Source: Syntrophomonadaceae bacterium
GTDB lineage: Bacteria > Bacillota_D > Dethiobacteria > DTU022
NCBI GenBank assembly: GCA_003551865.1
Contig: PUNU01000014.1
Location: 1-11,906 of the forward strand
Length of the DNA stretch: 11,906 nt
Reading direction: 5' to 3'
The notes under the pieces are model-generated. The model searched no databases. It saw only the letters and a program-made list of their open reading frames with translations, and was not told the origin of the DNA. The first letter of the stretch is position 1. Each line of letters opens with the position of its first letter. Positions 1-6,370 of this stretch are shown one piece after another. A program made the translations under genes and the position numbers.

Positions 1-1
1 T

Positions 2-622
2 GAAATCACCAGTAGATATCAAGAAGCAGGACAAGAGGTAGAAAAAGCCGGGGAAAAAGCACAGGCGGGAAAAACGGCTTTTGAAGAAAAGGCTGTTACA
101 AAAGAGCAAATTCCGGTTCTGCTGCGTGAAGCGCAGAAAGTGATCGTGGTGCCCGGCTACGGGATGGCCCTGGCCCAGGCCCAGCAGGCGGTAAAAGACC
201 TGATTGACACCCTGGAAAAGGAAGGCAAAGAGGTCAAGGTGGCCATTCACCCGGTGGCCGGCCGGATGCCCGGTCATATGAACGTTTTGCTGGCCGAGGC
301 CGGGCTTGATTACGAAAAGCTTTATGACATGGACACGATCAACCCGGAATTTCCGGAAGCTGACGTCGTCGTGGTAGTGGGAGCCAGCGACGTTATCAAC
401 CCGGCGGCCACAACGGCGGAGGGCACGCCGATTTACGGGATGCCGGTGCTGAAGGCTTCTGAAGCGAAGACGATCATTGTCTGCAATTTGGACGACAAGC
501 CCGGCTATTCCGGGGTTGACAATACCCTCTACGAGCAGGAAAACGTGATCAAACTCTGGGGGGACGCCGCCCAAACGGTGCCCGGAATTATTTCAGATTA
601 CCAAAAATTGGCATCCGGCTAA
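2..622 (+). CDS. pntB: NAD(P) transhydrogenase beta subunit, C-terminal part (5' truncated)
   Basis: The reading frame is open from the left edge, so this is the last 206 codons of a longer gene; the GTG at 140 is an internal valine, not the start. Residues from about 45 onward form the NADP(H)-binding domain III of proton-translocating transhydrogenase. The visible signatures are the nucleotide-binding GYGMALAQAQ, then HPVAGRMPGHMNVLLAEA, GASDVINPAA and YGMPVL, all in the family order. The enzyme couples hydride transfer between NADH and NADP+ to proton movement across the cytoplasmic membrane; the membrane domain lies outside the window. The first ~35 visible residues are a highly charged, Glu/Lys/Ala-rich linker that looks longer and more helical than I expect before domain III. 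The gene ends at TAA 620-622, followed by a hairpin at 715-749. Identity is very secure; linker length is a visual impression only. Confidence 0.95.
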   Translation, partial: EITSRYQEAGQEVEKAGEKAQAGKTAFEEKAVTKEQIPVLLREAQKVIVVPGYGMALAQAQQAVKDLIDTLEKEGKEVKVAIHPVAGRMPGHMNVLLAEAGLDYEKLYDMDTINPEFPEADVVVVVGASDVINPAATTAEGTPIYGMPVLKASEAKTIIVCNLDDKPGYSGVDNTLYEQENVIKLWGDAAQTVPGIISDYQKLASG

Positions 623-714
623 CCGGGTTTCGCCGGCTGGAGCAGGTGCGGGTTGTTGATTAACTGAGTAGATAATAATTGGCCGCAAGCATTAATAATC
701 TTTTTTTAGGGGAA

Positions 715-749
715 AAAGGGGGCAGCGTATTTACAGGGCTGTCCCCTTT
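715..749. repeat. GGGGRCAG-type hairpin downstream of pntB
   Basis: The arms AAAGGGGGCAGC (715-726) and GCTGTCCCCTTT (738-749) pair over 12 positions with one G-U wobble, around an 11-base loop. The right half, including TATTTA and GCTGTCCCC, recurs at 6409-6427, which suggests a dispersed element. It lies between pntB and the next promoter and might end pntB transcription. There is no strong T run after the stem, so a terminator role is only possible. Confidence 0.6.
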
Positions 750-763
750 GCCGGAATTTGATA

Positions 764-792
764 TTGCTTCCCAGCTTGTGCCTGTATATAAT
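764..792 (+). promoter_or_regulatory. Sigma-A-type promoter for the amino-sugar cluster
   Basis: TTGCTT at 764-769 and a perfect TATAAT at 787-792 are separated by 17 bases. This predicts a transcript start near 799, about 70 bases ahead of the TTG start at 869. It is the best promoter match in the window by eye. No operator or riboswitch is obvious in the leader. Confidence 0.65.
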
Positions 793-868
793 TACCCTGT
801 ATTCTAAAAATCAAATAAAGATCGAGATGCAGCGGCCGGATATAATGAATGCAGGGGAGGTTTAAGTA

Positions 869-1693
869 TTGCTAAAGGCGGGAGATTTTTTCGATCTAAA
901 CAAAAACCCTTTCAGGGTGCTTTTCGGTGGGACCGAGTATGTTTGGGAAGCCCTAAACAATATAAAACCGTTTATAAATGAAAACCTTGAGCCCAATGTC
1001 GAAGCGGTCCGCAGGGGCGGGACCTTTGTCCGCGATACGGTTGTTATTTATGAAGGCAATGTGATCGATTCCGGCTTTGTTATCGATTCTACAGGGAAAA
1101 AGCCGGTAGTGAAGAAAGATGGAGTTGACCTGGAGGGAGCGAGCATTGTCTATGCCGGAGCGTCCATGTTGGATGACCGGATTTATATCGGCAGGGGAGT
1201 TACAATTGAACCCTGTGCCTTGATCAAGGGACCGGCCATCATCGGGGACAATACCGAGGTCCGCCACGGCGCATACATTCGCGGTGATGTTTTGATCGGA
1301 AGCGGCTGTGTGGTCGGCCATACCACCGAGATCAAGTCTTCCGTAATGCTCGGAGGAAGCAAAGCCGGCCATTTTGCCTATATCGGTGACAGTATCCTGG
1401 GAAGGGTTAACCTTGGCGCCGGAACCAAACTGGCCAACCTAAAGATTATCGATTCTCCGGTTGTCCTGCAGGTTAACAATCAGACTTATAAAACCGGCCT
1501 GCGGAAATTCGGGGCGATTCTGGGGGACGGTGTGGAAACAGGCTGCAACACAGTGACCGCCCCGGGAACCCTGCTGGGCAAAGGGGTACTGCTTTATCCC
1601 AATACCACAGCCCGGGGATATTATCCCCCGGGGATGGTGGTAAAAATTAAGCAAAACCAGGATAAGCAGAAGCTGACGCGGAGAAAGGATTAA
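869..1693 (+). CDS. Stand-alone GlmU-like left-handed beta-helix acyltransferase
   Basis: This 274-residue protein has hexapeptide repeats ([LIV]-G-x-x pattern) from about residue 88 to 250, forming a left-handed beta helix. It resembles the acetyltransferase half of GlmU: GHTTEIK (150-156) matches the GlmU stretch holding its substrate lysine, SKAGHFAYIGD (164-174) matches KAGHLxYIGD with the catalytic-base His (here H168), and LGAGTKLANLK matches IGAGT...N. The GlmU uridylyltransferase domain is absent. Instead residues 1-85 form a short region with FFDL and YVWEAL motifs, seen in proteins often labelled sugar-phosphate nucleotidyltransferase-like. Its likely job is acetylation of glucosamine-1-phosphate or a related amino sugar in the cytoplasm. 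The TTG start is supported by GGGGAGG at 854-860, 8 bases upstream. The stop overlaps the next start (TAATG), and nagB follows. The fold is certain; the substrate is inferred. Confidence 0.85.
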   Translation: MLKAGDFFDLNKNPFRVLFGGTEYVWEALNNIKPFINENLEPNVEAVRRGGTFVRDTVVIYEGNVIDSGFVIDSTGKKPVVKKDGVDLEGASIVYAGASMLDDRIYIGRGVTIEPCALIKGPAIIGDNTEVRHGAYIRGDVLIGSGCVVGHTTEIKSSVMLGGSKAGHFAYIGDSILGRVNLGAGTKLANLKIIDSPVVLQVNNQTYKTGLRKFGAILGDGVETGCNTVTAPGTLLGKGVLLYPNTTARGYYPPGMVVKIKQNQDKQKLTRRKD

Positions 1694-1905
1694 TGTCCGA
1701 CCTGGAAGTTGAAACCCTAAACGGCCAAAATGAGCTTACGGCATTGTTTTATGCCACAGAAGAGAAAGAAGAAATATTGCAGCTACTCAGCCTATTGTCC
1801 TTGTTGAATGAAAAGCGGCGCCATGGGGACGGTTCGAGCGTTCCTGAGCGCAGCGAAGGCCGAAGGGAAAACGATGGAACCGTCCCCTGTGGCTTAGCGG
1901 GTTAG
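1693..1905 (+). CDS. Small hypothetical protein, coupled to the preceding gene, 3' half from a repeat
   Basis: A 70-codon ORF starts at ATG 1693, overlapping the preceding TAA by one base (TAATG), with GGAG/AAAGGA at 1680-1689 as a possible ribosome binding site. This arrangement is typical of translational coupling. Residues 1-44 are acidic and leucine-rich, with a likely amphipathic helix (EEKEEILQLLSLLSLLNEKR), and match no family I recognise. From about codon 45 the sequence is a GGGGACGGTTC inverted-repeat element translated in frame, giving a Gly/Ser/Arg-rich tail. The native protein may therefore once have ended differently. It could be a real small protein, a decayed remnant, or chance. 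There is no sign of a signal peptide or membrane segment. Confidence 0.45.
   Translation: MSDLEVETLNGQNELTALFYATEEKEEILQLLSLLSLLNEKRRHGDGSSVPERSEGRRENDGTVPCGLAG
1825..1887. repeat. GGGGACGGTTC inverted-repeat element inside a small ORF
   Basis: The arms GGGGACGGTTC (1825-1835) and GAACCGTCCCC (1877-1887) are perfect 11-base complements around a 41-base centre. The same 11-base arm is the core of the larger inverted repeat at 7835-7935, so the two are members of one dispersed family. The centre carries GAGCGCAGCGAAGG and differs completely from the centre of the 7.9-kb copy. Such elements resemble REP/BIME-like or non-autonomous mobile repeats; the mobility mechanism is not visible here. Confidence 0.75.
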
Positions 1906-1940
1906 GCCTGAGTAGTTACGAAATATTTTAGTTGAAACCG

Positions 1941-1949
1941 GGAAGGGGA
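1941..1949 (+). promoter_or_regulatory. Ribosome binding site that points to an ATT start for nagB
   Basis: GGAAGGGGA sits inside the longer TTG-initiated frame and 6 bases ahead of ATT 1956. Nothing resembling a ribosome binding site precedes TTG 1932, where the sequence is AT-rich. No ATG, GTG or TTG occurs in frame at the homology-predicted N-terminus. Confidence 0.6.
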
Positions 1950-1955
1950 TTTAAA

Positions 1956-2681
1956 ATTAATAAGATAATAGTTGAAGATTACCGGGAACTGAGTGAAAAG
2001 GCCGCAGCTTTAGTGGTTGAACAGATCGTTCGAAAAAAAGATGCAGTTTTGGGGCTGGCCACCGGTTCGACTCCCGAAGGGATGTATGCCCGGTTGGTCG
2101 ACATCTACCGGGAAAGCAGGATTGATTTCAGCGAAGTTGTTACTTTTAACCTGGACGAGTATGTCGGTCTGCCGCCGGATCACCGGCAGAGCTACCACTA
2201 TTATATGCATCGGCATTTCTTTAAGCATGTCAATATTAAGCCGCACAACATCCACATTCCCGAAGGTTACAAAAAAGAAACCGGCGAAGCTTGCAGGGAG
2301 TACGAACAGAAAATCAGAGAAGCCGGCGGCATTGACCTGCAGCTGATGGGTATCGGTGTAAACGGCCATATCGGGTTTAACGAGCCGGATGTATCACTGC
2401 CTGTTTATACCTCCCTTGTTGACCTGGCTGAAGAGACGATCGAAGCAAACAGCCGCTTTTTCGAATCCCGTTCTGAAGTGCCGCGCCAGGCTATTACCAT
2501 GGGAATAGGGACAATCATGAGGGCTTCAAATCTTCTGCTTCTTGCCAGTGGAGAAAGTAAGGCCGAGGCCCTGAAACATTGCTTCAGCGGAAGAGTCTCA
2601 ACAGAATTTCCCGCCTCTCTGCTGCAGCTCCACCGTGAATTCACCCTTCTCGCCGACAAAGAAGCAGCTTCTCTGCTGTAA
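1956..2681 (+). CDS. nagB: Glucosamine-6-phosphate deaminase (probable ATT start)
   Basis: NagB converts glucosamine-6-phosphate to fructose-6-phosphate and ammonia in the cytoplasm. Signatures present are LGLATGSTPEGMY (sugar-phosphate loop), FNLDEYVGL with the catalytic Asp, GIGVNGHIGFNEP with the catalytic His and Glu, and ANSRFF with the phosphate-binding Arg. Asn at the position of E. coli Asp141 is also the B. subtilis form. The E. coli allosteric residues Arg158 and Lys160 align with Ser and Val, so N-acetylglucosamine-6-phosphate activation is not expected. The longest ORF begins at TTG 1932 but has no ribosome binding site. GGAAGGGGA at 1941-1949 lies 6 bases before ATT 1956, and starting there gives (M)NKIIVEDY, which matches the usual NagB N-terminus and a 241-residue length. 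It lies 50 bases after the small ORF and is probably cotranscribed from the 764-792 promoter. Confidence 0.93.
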   Translation: MNKIIVEDYRELSEKAAALVVEQIVRKKDAVLGLATGSTPEGMYARLVDIYRESRIDFSEVVTFNLDEYVGLPPDHRQSYHYYMHRHFFKHVNIKPHNIHIPEGYKKETGEACREYEQKIREAGGIDLQLMGIGVNGHIGFNEPDVSLPVYTSLVDLAEETIEANSRFFESRSEVPRQAITMGIGTIMRASNLLLLASGESKAEALKHCFSGRVSTEFPASLLQLHREFTLLADKEAASLL

Positions 2682-2912
2682 TTTTTTCTTTACCGGCTTG
2701 GCTGCATAAAGTGGGCTGCATTTATAGTGCTCTGTCAATTAAGTTTGTGTTGTCAGGGGCCCTGGTTGACAGGCTTTCCACGGCCTGGCCGGGAGTTTTT
2801 CCTGATTGTAGCGGAGCAAAGTGATTTTAAAACATTGCCTGTTTCTTTGGCAGTATAGTTGTAGTCTGCTAAGGATTGTAAGGTAATTACCATTTTAATA
2901 GGTTGGGGTAAT

Positions 2913-4034
2913 ATGCCTACGGTATCTGTGATACGCTGTGACCGTTATCACCGGCAAACACTACATTTTGCTATTGAGAAGCTTTTGGAACCCTTTGGCG
3001 GTATCTACTCTATCGTCAGGCCGGGACAAAAGGTTCTTTTAAAGCCAAACATGCTTTCCGCCGCCCGCCCTGCGGAAGCTGTATCAACCCATCCCGCGGT
3101 GATGCAGGTCGTGACCGAACTGGTTCAGGATGCAGGGGGCAGGGCTTATATCGGCGACAGCCCGGGAAATGACGACCAGGAAAAGGCTCACCACTTGTGC
3201 GGCATGAAGGATGTAATGGAAGTAACGGGGGCGGAAATGCTTCTGTTCAAAGATGAAGTCCCTGTAAATGTAGCCGGTTTTTGGAACAGGCCCATCCCCC
3301 TGGCTGCTGAACTGCGGCAGGTTGATCTCGTGATCAATATGGGCAAACTGAAAACCCATTCTTTAACCGGTTTGACGGGGGCGGTGAAAAATATTTACGG
3401 CTGTGTGGTTGGCGGGCATAAAAAACGCTTTCACCTCAACTATCCCCTGCCTCTTGACTTTTCGCGCTTATTGATTGATGTTTACCTGGCGGTTAAACCG
3501 GTTTTTTCAATTCTCGACGCGGTTGTCGCTATGGAGGGAACCGGGCCGCGCAAAGGCAGGCCGCGGCAGTTGGGGCTGCTGATGGCTTCACCGAATGCGG
3601 TAGCTCTCGATTGCACTGCGGCGGCGGTTACCGGCTTCCAACCCTGGCAGGTGCCGACAATCACCGCTGCCCGGGAAATGCAGCTTGCGGGAGCGGACTT
3701 AAAGGATATAGATATTAAGGGTGTGCCCCTCGAAGAATGCCGGGCAACCAATTTTGACCGGGGACCTGCCGCTTCGGGCAGTCTCGGCCTTACAGCGCTG
3801 CTTTATCCCCTGGCCTGGTTAGGCAACATGCTGACAGTAAGGAGCCGACCCTATCCCCATATCGACAACAGATTATGCACTCGCTGCGGCATCTGTTATG
3901 AAAACTGCCCCGCCCAGGTGATCAGTTCTGAAAACGGTCAGCCGGTAATTGATCTTGAAGGTTGCATCCGCTGTTACTGCTGTCAGGAGCTTTGCCCGGA
4001 GGGGTCAATTAAACTTTCCGGGCGTCGCGGGTAA
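2913..4034 (+). CDS. DUF362 domain protein with C-terminal 2x[4Fe-4S] ferredoxin
   Basis: The protein has 373 residues. Residues ~1-285 form a DUF362 domain, with VLLKPNML near 41-48, a conserved GDSPG (81-85), and GKLKTHSLTGLTGAVKNIYG (144-163). Residues 318-366 are a bacterial two-cluster ferredoxin: CTRCGICYENCP (C322, 325, 328, 332) and CIRCYCCQELCP (C351, 354, 357, 361), each able to bind a [4Fe-4S] cluster. A short hydrophobic stretch (LGLTALLYPLAWLGNML) joins the two domains and may be a membrane-contacting or buried helix. The biochemical role of DUF362 proteins is unsettled; a cytoplasmic electron-transfer function is inferred from the clusters. ATG 2913 follows GGTTGGGG (2901-2908), a weak site. 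serA starts 78 bases downstream. One extra Cys (C356) sits within the second cluster motif. Confidence 0.88.
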   Translation: MPTVSVIRCDRYHRQTLHFAIEKLLEPFGGIYSIVRPGQKVLLKPNMLSAARPAEAVSTHPAVMQVVTELVQDAGGRAYIGDSPGNDDQEKAHHLCGMKDVMEVTGAEMLLFKDEVPVNVAGFWNRPIPLAAELRQVDLVINMGKLKTHSLTGLTGAVKNIYGCVVGGHKKRFHLNYPLPLDFSRLLIDVYLAVKPVFSILDAVVAMEGTGPRKGRPRQLGLLMASPNAVALDCTAAAVTGFQPWQVPTITAAREMQLAGADLKDIDIKGVPLEECRATNFDRGPAASGSLGLTALLYPLAWLGNMLTVRSRPYPHIDNRLCTRCGICYENCPAQVISSENGQPVIDLEGCIRCYCCQELCPEGSIKLSGRRG

Positions 4035-4069
4035 TTGTATAAAAGCCGATTTTTATGGTATATTTACTT

Positions 4070-4075
4070 TATAAT
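4070..4075 (+). promoter_or_regulatory. Possible -10 box ahead of serA
   Basis: A perfect TATAAT lies 37 bases before the serA start in an AT-rich gap. No acceptable TTGACA-like -35 box is present at 16-18 bases spacing, so this is a weak candidate. serA may instead be read through from the DUF362 gene. Confidence 0.3.
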
Positions 4076-4112
4076 TCAATTTTGCCGGTTTTAGGTTCGG
4101 AGGTGCGGTTTT

Positions 4113-5723
4113 TTGAAGGTACTGGTAAGTGACAGTTTATCCCCGGAGGGGCTGGAGTATTTACAGCGGCATACAGACGTAGATTACAGGCCGGATTTGA
4201 CCCAGGGCGGGCTGATCGAAGAGGTCTGTGCTTACGATGCCCTGGTTGTGCGCAGCCGCTCACAAGTGACGGCTGAGGTGATTGAAGCCGGAACCAACCT
4301 GAAGGTCATCGGCCGGGCCGGCGTCGGGGTTGACAATATCGATGTTGATAAGGCCAGTGAAAAGGGCATAATAGTGATCAATGCCCCCCATGGAAATACT
4401 ATCTCGGCGGCTGAACATGCAATTGCCCTGCTCACCTCCATGGCCCGCAATGTAGCCGAAGCCAATCTTTCCGTCAAGCGGGGGGAATGGGACAGAAGCC
4501 GTTATACCGGAGTCGAGCTTAACAACAAGACCCTGGGTATTATCGGTGTCGGGCGGATTGGCAGTGAAGTGGCCCGTCGGGCCCGGGCTATGGATATGAA
4601 CATAATCGGCCATGACCCGTATATATCCGGCGAGCAGGCTGACAAGATTGGCATCGAGATGGTGGGCCTGGAAGAGCTGCTGCAGCGCTCTGATTTTATT
4701 ACCCTCCACCTCCCCCTGGGTTCTTCCACCCGACATTTGATCGGAGAAAAAGAGATAGCGATGATGAAAACCGGGGCGCGGATTATTAACTGTGCCAGGG
4801 GAGGGTTAATTGACGAAGACGCCCTCTGCAGTGCCCTCCAGGAAGGCAGAGTGGCCGGGGCGGCCCTCGATGTTTTTGAGGAGGAGCCTCCGAAGAACTG
4901 CAAGCTTCTCGAACTGGATAATGTAATCGCCACTCCTCACCTCGGAGCGCTTACCCGTGAAGCCCAGGCCAATGTAGCCCTGCAGGTTTCTGAACAGGTT
5001 GTCAAGGCCCTGCAGGGAGAAGCGATAGTTTCTGCTGTAAACGTGCCGGCCCTGATGCCGGAAGCAAGGGAGGCCCTGGAACCGTTTTTGCCGTTAATGA
5101 GGATAATGGGTAGTTTTTATCTGCAGATGTTTGGCGGTTCAGTCGATGAAATCGAGCTTATTTACAGCGGTGAGATAACCGGCAAGCCGTTGGCCCCCCT
5201 GACCATCTCCTGCCTGATCGGCTTTTTTCGCCATATTATTGGAGACGGGGTCAATTGGGTTAATGCCCCCTATATAGCCAGGGCCAGGGGGATTTCTGTA
5301 CGGGAAACCTCCACTACAGAAGAAAAAAATTACAGCAACCTGGTTACAATGTCGGCGCGGTCCGGCACTGAAGAACACCATATTTCCGGGACCCTGCTTA
5401 ATAATGACATGCGCCTGGTCCGGGTCGACGATTACCGGATTGAGATTATACCGTCCAGGTATATGCTGGTTACCACTCATAATGACAGGCCGGGGGTAGT
5501 TGGCAAAATCGGCACCCTGCTGGGTAACGAAAATGTCAATATTGCTTCCATGCAGCTGGGACGCAAAAAAGCCGGTGGAGAAGCGATGATGGTGCTGCAG
5601 GTGGATGAAGAGATGAGCCCTGAGGCGGTTAAAAAGGTTAAAGAACTGGATGTGATCTCCTCGGCCCGCTTTGTAGTTATGCAAAACAGTATATTCGATG
5701 ATAAAGGCCAAGAAATAAAGTGA
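4113..5723 (+). CDS. serA: D-3-phosphoglycerate dehydrogenase, long form with ACT domain
   Basis: SerA oxidises 3-phosphoglycerate to 3-phosphohydroxypyruvate with NAD+, the first step of serine synthesis. The 536 residues match the long type. They comprise a substrate-binding domain split around a Rossmann domain with GVGRIG (145-150) and the NAD-ribose Asp in HDPY, catalytic R229 in NCARGG, E258 in DVFEEEP and H276 in TPHLGA, an intervening (ASB) domain at ~320-440, and a C-terminal ACT domain at ~452-523 (TTHNDRPGVVGKIG), the usual site of serine feedback. The position after PHLGA, usually Ser in GAST, is Leu (GALTREAQ). The TTG start at 4113 is supported by GGAGGT at 4099-4104, 8 bases upstream, and by the canonical (M)KVLVSDSLSPEG N-terminus. 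The next gene begins 10 bases after the stop, with its ribosome binding site overlapping the serA TGA, so an operon is likely. Confidence 0.96.
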   Translation: MKVLVSDSLSPEGLEYLQRHTDVDYRPDLTQGGLIEEVCAYDALVVRSRSQVTAEVIEAGTNLKVIGRAGVGVDNIDVDKASEKGIIVINAPHGNTISAAEHAIALLTSMARNVAEANLSVKRGEWDRSRYTGVELNNKTLGIIGVGRIGSEVARRARAMDMNIIGHDPYISGEQADKIGIEMVGLEELLQRSDFITLHLPLGSSTRHLIGEKEIAMMKTGARIINCARGGLIDEDALCSALQEGRVAGAALDVFEEEPPKNCKLLELDNVIATPHLGALTREAQANVALQVSEQVVKALQGEAIVSAVNVPALMPEAREALEPFLPLMRIMGSFYLQMFGGSVDEIELIYSGEITGKPLAPLTISCLIGFFRHIIGDGVNWVNAPYIARARGISVRETSTTEEKNYSNLVTMSARSGTEEHHISGTLLNNDMRLVRVDDYRIEIIPSRYMLVTTHNDRPGVVGKIGTLLGNENVNIASMQLGRKKAGGEAMMVLQVDEEMSPEAVKKVKELDVISSARFVVMQNSIFDDKGQEIK

Positions 5724-5733
5724 GGTGTTTTAA

Positions 5734-5982
5734 ATGGTTAAAGTATACTCTATAAGCACCTGCCCATGGTGCAAGAAAGTCAAGAAACTGCTTGATGAAA
5801 ACAATGTACAGTATGATGTGCTTGAAGTGGATTTGGCCCAGGGAGAAGAGCAAAAGAAAGCCCTTGCCGAGGTGGAGAAACTGACCGGCAAACGTGCTTT
5901 CCCGGTGACTGTTATCAATGACCAGGTCATCCAGGGCTTTAAGCAGGAAGAGATAGAAGGGGCCCTGAAAGATGAAACATAA
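5734..5982 (+). CDS. Glutaredoxin-like thiol-disulfide carrier (CPWC)
   Basis: This 82-residue glutaredoxin/NrdH-type protein has a thioredoxin fold, with the active-site C10-P-W-C13 in STCPWCKKVKKLL, the cis-proline segment AFPVTVINDQVIQGF (~55-69), and a C-terminal helix. It is a small cytoplasmic dithiol carrier that would cycle between reduced and disulfide states. GAGGTG (overlapping the serA stop) is its ribosome binding site, and its last 11 bases overlap the next gene, a ferredoxin-thioredoxin reductase catalytic subunit. That overlap makes it the natural candidate substrate for the reductase, so it may be reduced by ferredoxin rather than by glutathione. NrdH-like or Mrx-like assignments cannot be separated by eye. 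Confidence 0.9.
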   Translation: MVKVYSISTCPWCKKVKKLLDENNVQYDVLEVDLAQGEEQKKALAEVEKLTGKRAFPVTVINDQVIQGFKQEEIEGALKDET

Positions 5983-6370
5983 GATTTTTTGTGAAGTTTG
6001 CCGGGTGTCTTTTGTATACCGGGGGGAGCTTGAACCGGGGCAGGTAGTTGTTTGCACGGTTTGCGGAGCCGAGCTGGAAGTAAATGCGCTGGAACCGGAA
6101 GTTAACGCCGCCCGTCTGCCGCAGGACCCCGAGACGGAGATCCGCAGGAGAGTGGATAACTACGCCCGTCTGCGCGGATACGTATTTAACGAGGACAAAG
6201 AGCTGGTTATCGAAGGCTTGATAGAAAAGCACCGGCTTTTCGGTGATTTTTATTGTCCCTGTCGTTTTGAAAACATCCAGGATAACGTCTGTCCCTGCCT
6301 CCCGACGCGGACCAACGAGGTGCGCAAACTGGGGCACTGTTACTGAAACCTGTTTCATCTTAAAGGGTGA
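5972..6370 (+). CDS. Ferredoxin-thioredoxin reductase catalytic subunit with zinc ribbon; candidate selenoprotein (TGA 6344 = Sec)
   Basis: Residues 1-36 form a LysW-like zinc ribbon (C7, C10, C28, C31; ending VCTVCGAELEV). Residues ~52-125 form the FTR catalytic domain with CPCR (C95, C97), CPC (C107, C109) and GHCY (C123). FTR passes electrons from ferredoxin through a [4Fe-4S] cluster to a thioredoxin-like disulfide. The conventional ORF stops at TGA 6344-6346 after 124 residues. The family motif needs one more Cys two residues after C123 (equivalent to Synechocystis Cys87), and the in-frame continuation U-N-L-F-H-L-K-G, ending at TGA 6368-6370, restores the usual CxC-x-L-F ending with Sec at 125. 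A SECIS-like hairpin follows (6365-6379). Start: ATG 5972 behind AGAAGGGG (5955-5962), overlapping the glutaredoxin gene by 11 bases. The family call is secure; the recoding is strongly inferred. If it is not recoded, the end is 6346 and the enzyme lacks an active-site residue. Confidence 0.87.

Noticed and set aside
140..622. GTG at 140 as the start of a separate 160-residue protein
   Set aside because: The frame is open to the left edge and the upstream residues continue the transhydrogenase linker; the GTG codes for a valine inside KVIVVPGYG.
2753..2810. Possible terminator after nagB (CAGGC...GCCTG followed by TTTTT)
   Set aside because: The stem is only 5 bp, and the T run lies about 8 bases beyond it, so support is too weak to annotate.
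2835..2859. Promoter TTGCCT...TATAGT ahead of the DUF362 gene
   Set aside because: The spacer is only 13 bases, outside the workable range.
5139..5711. 190-codon minus-strand ORF opposite serA
   Set aside because: Shadow of the serA coding frame; no ribosome binding site or recognisable domain.
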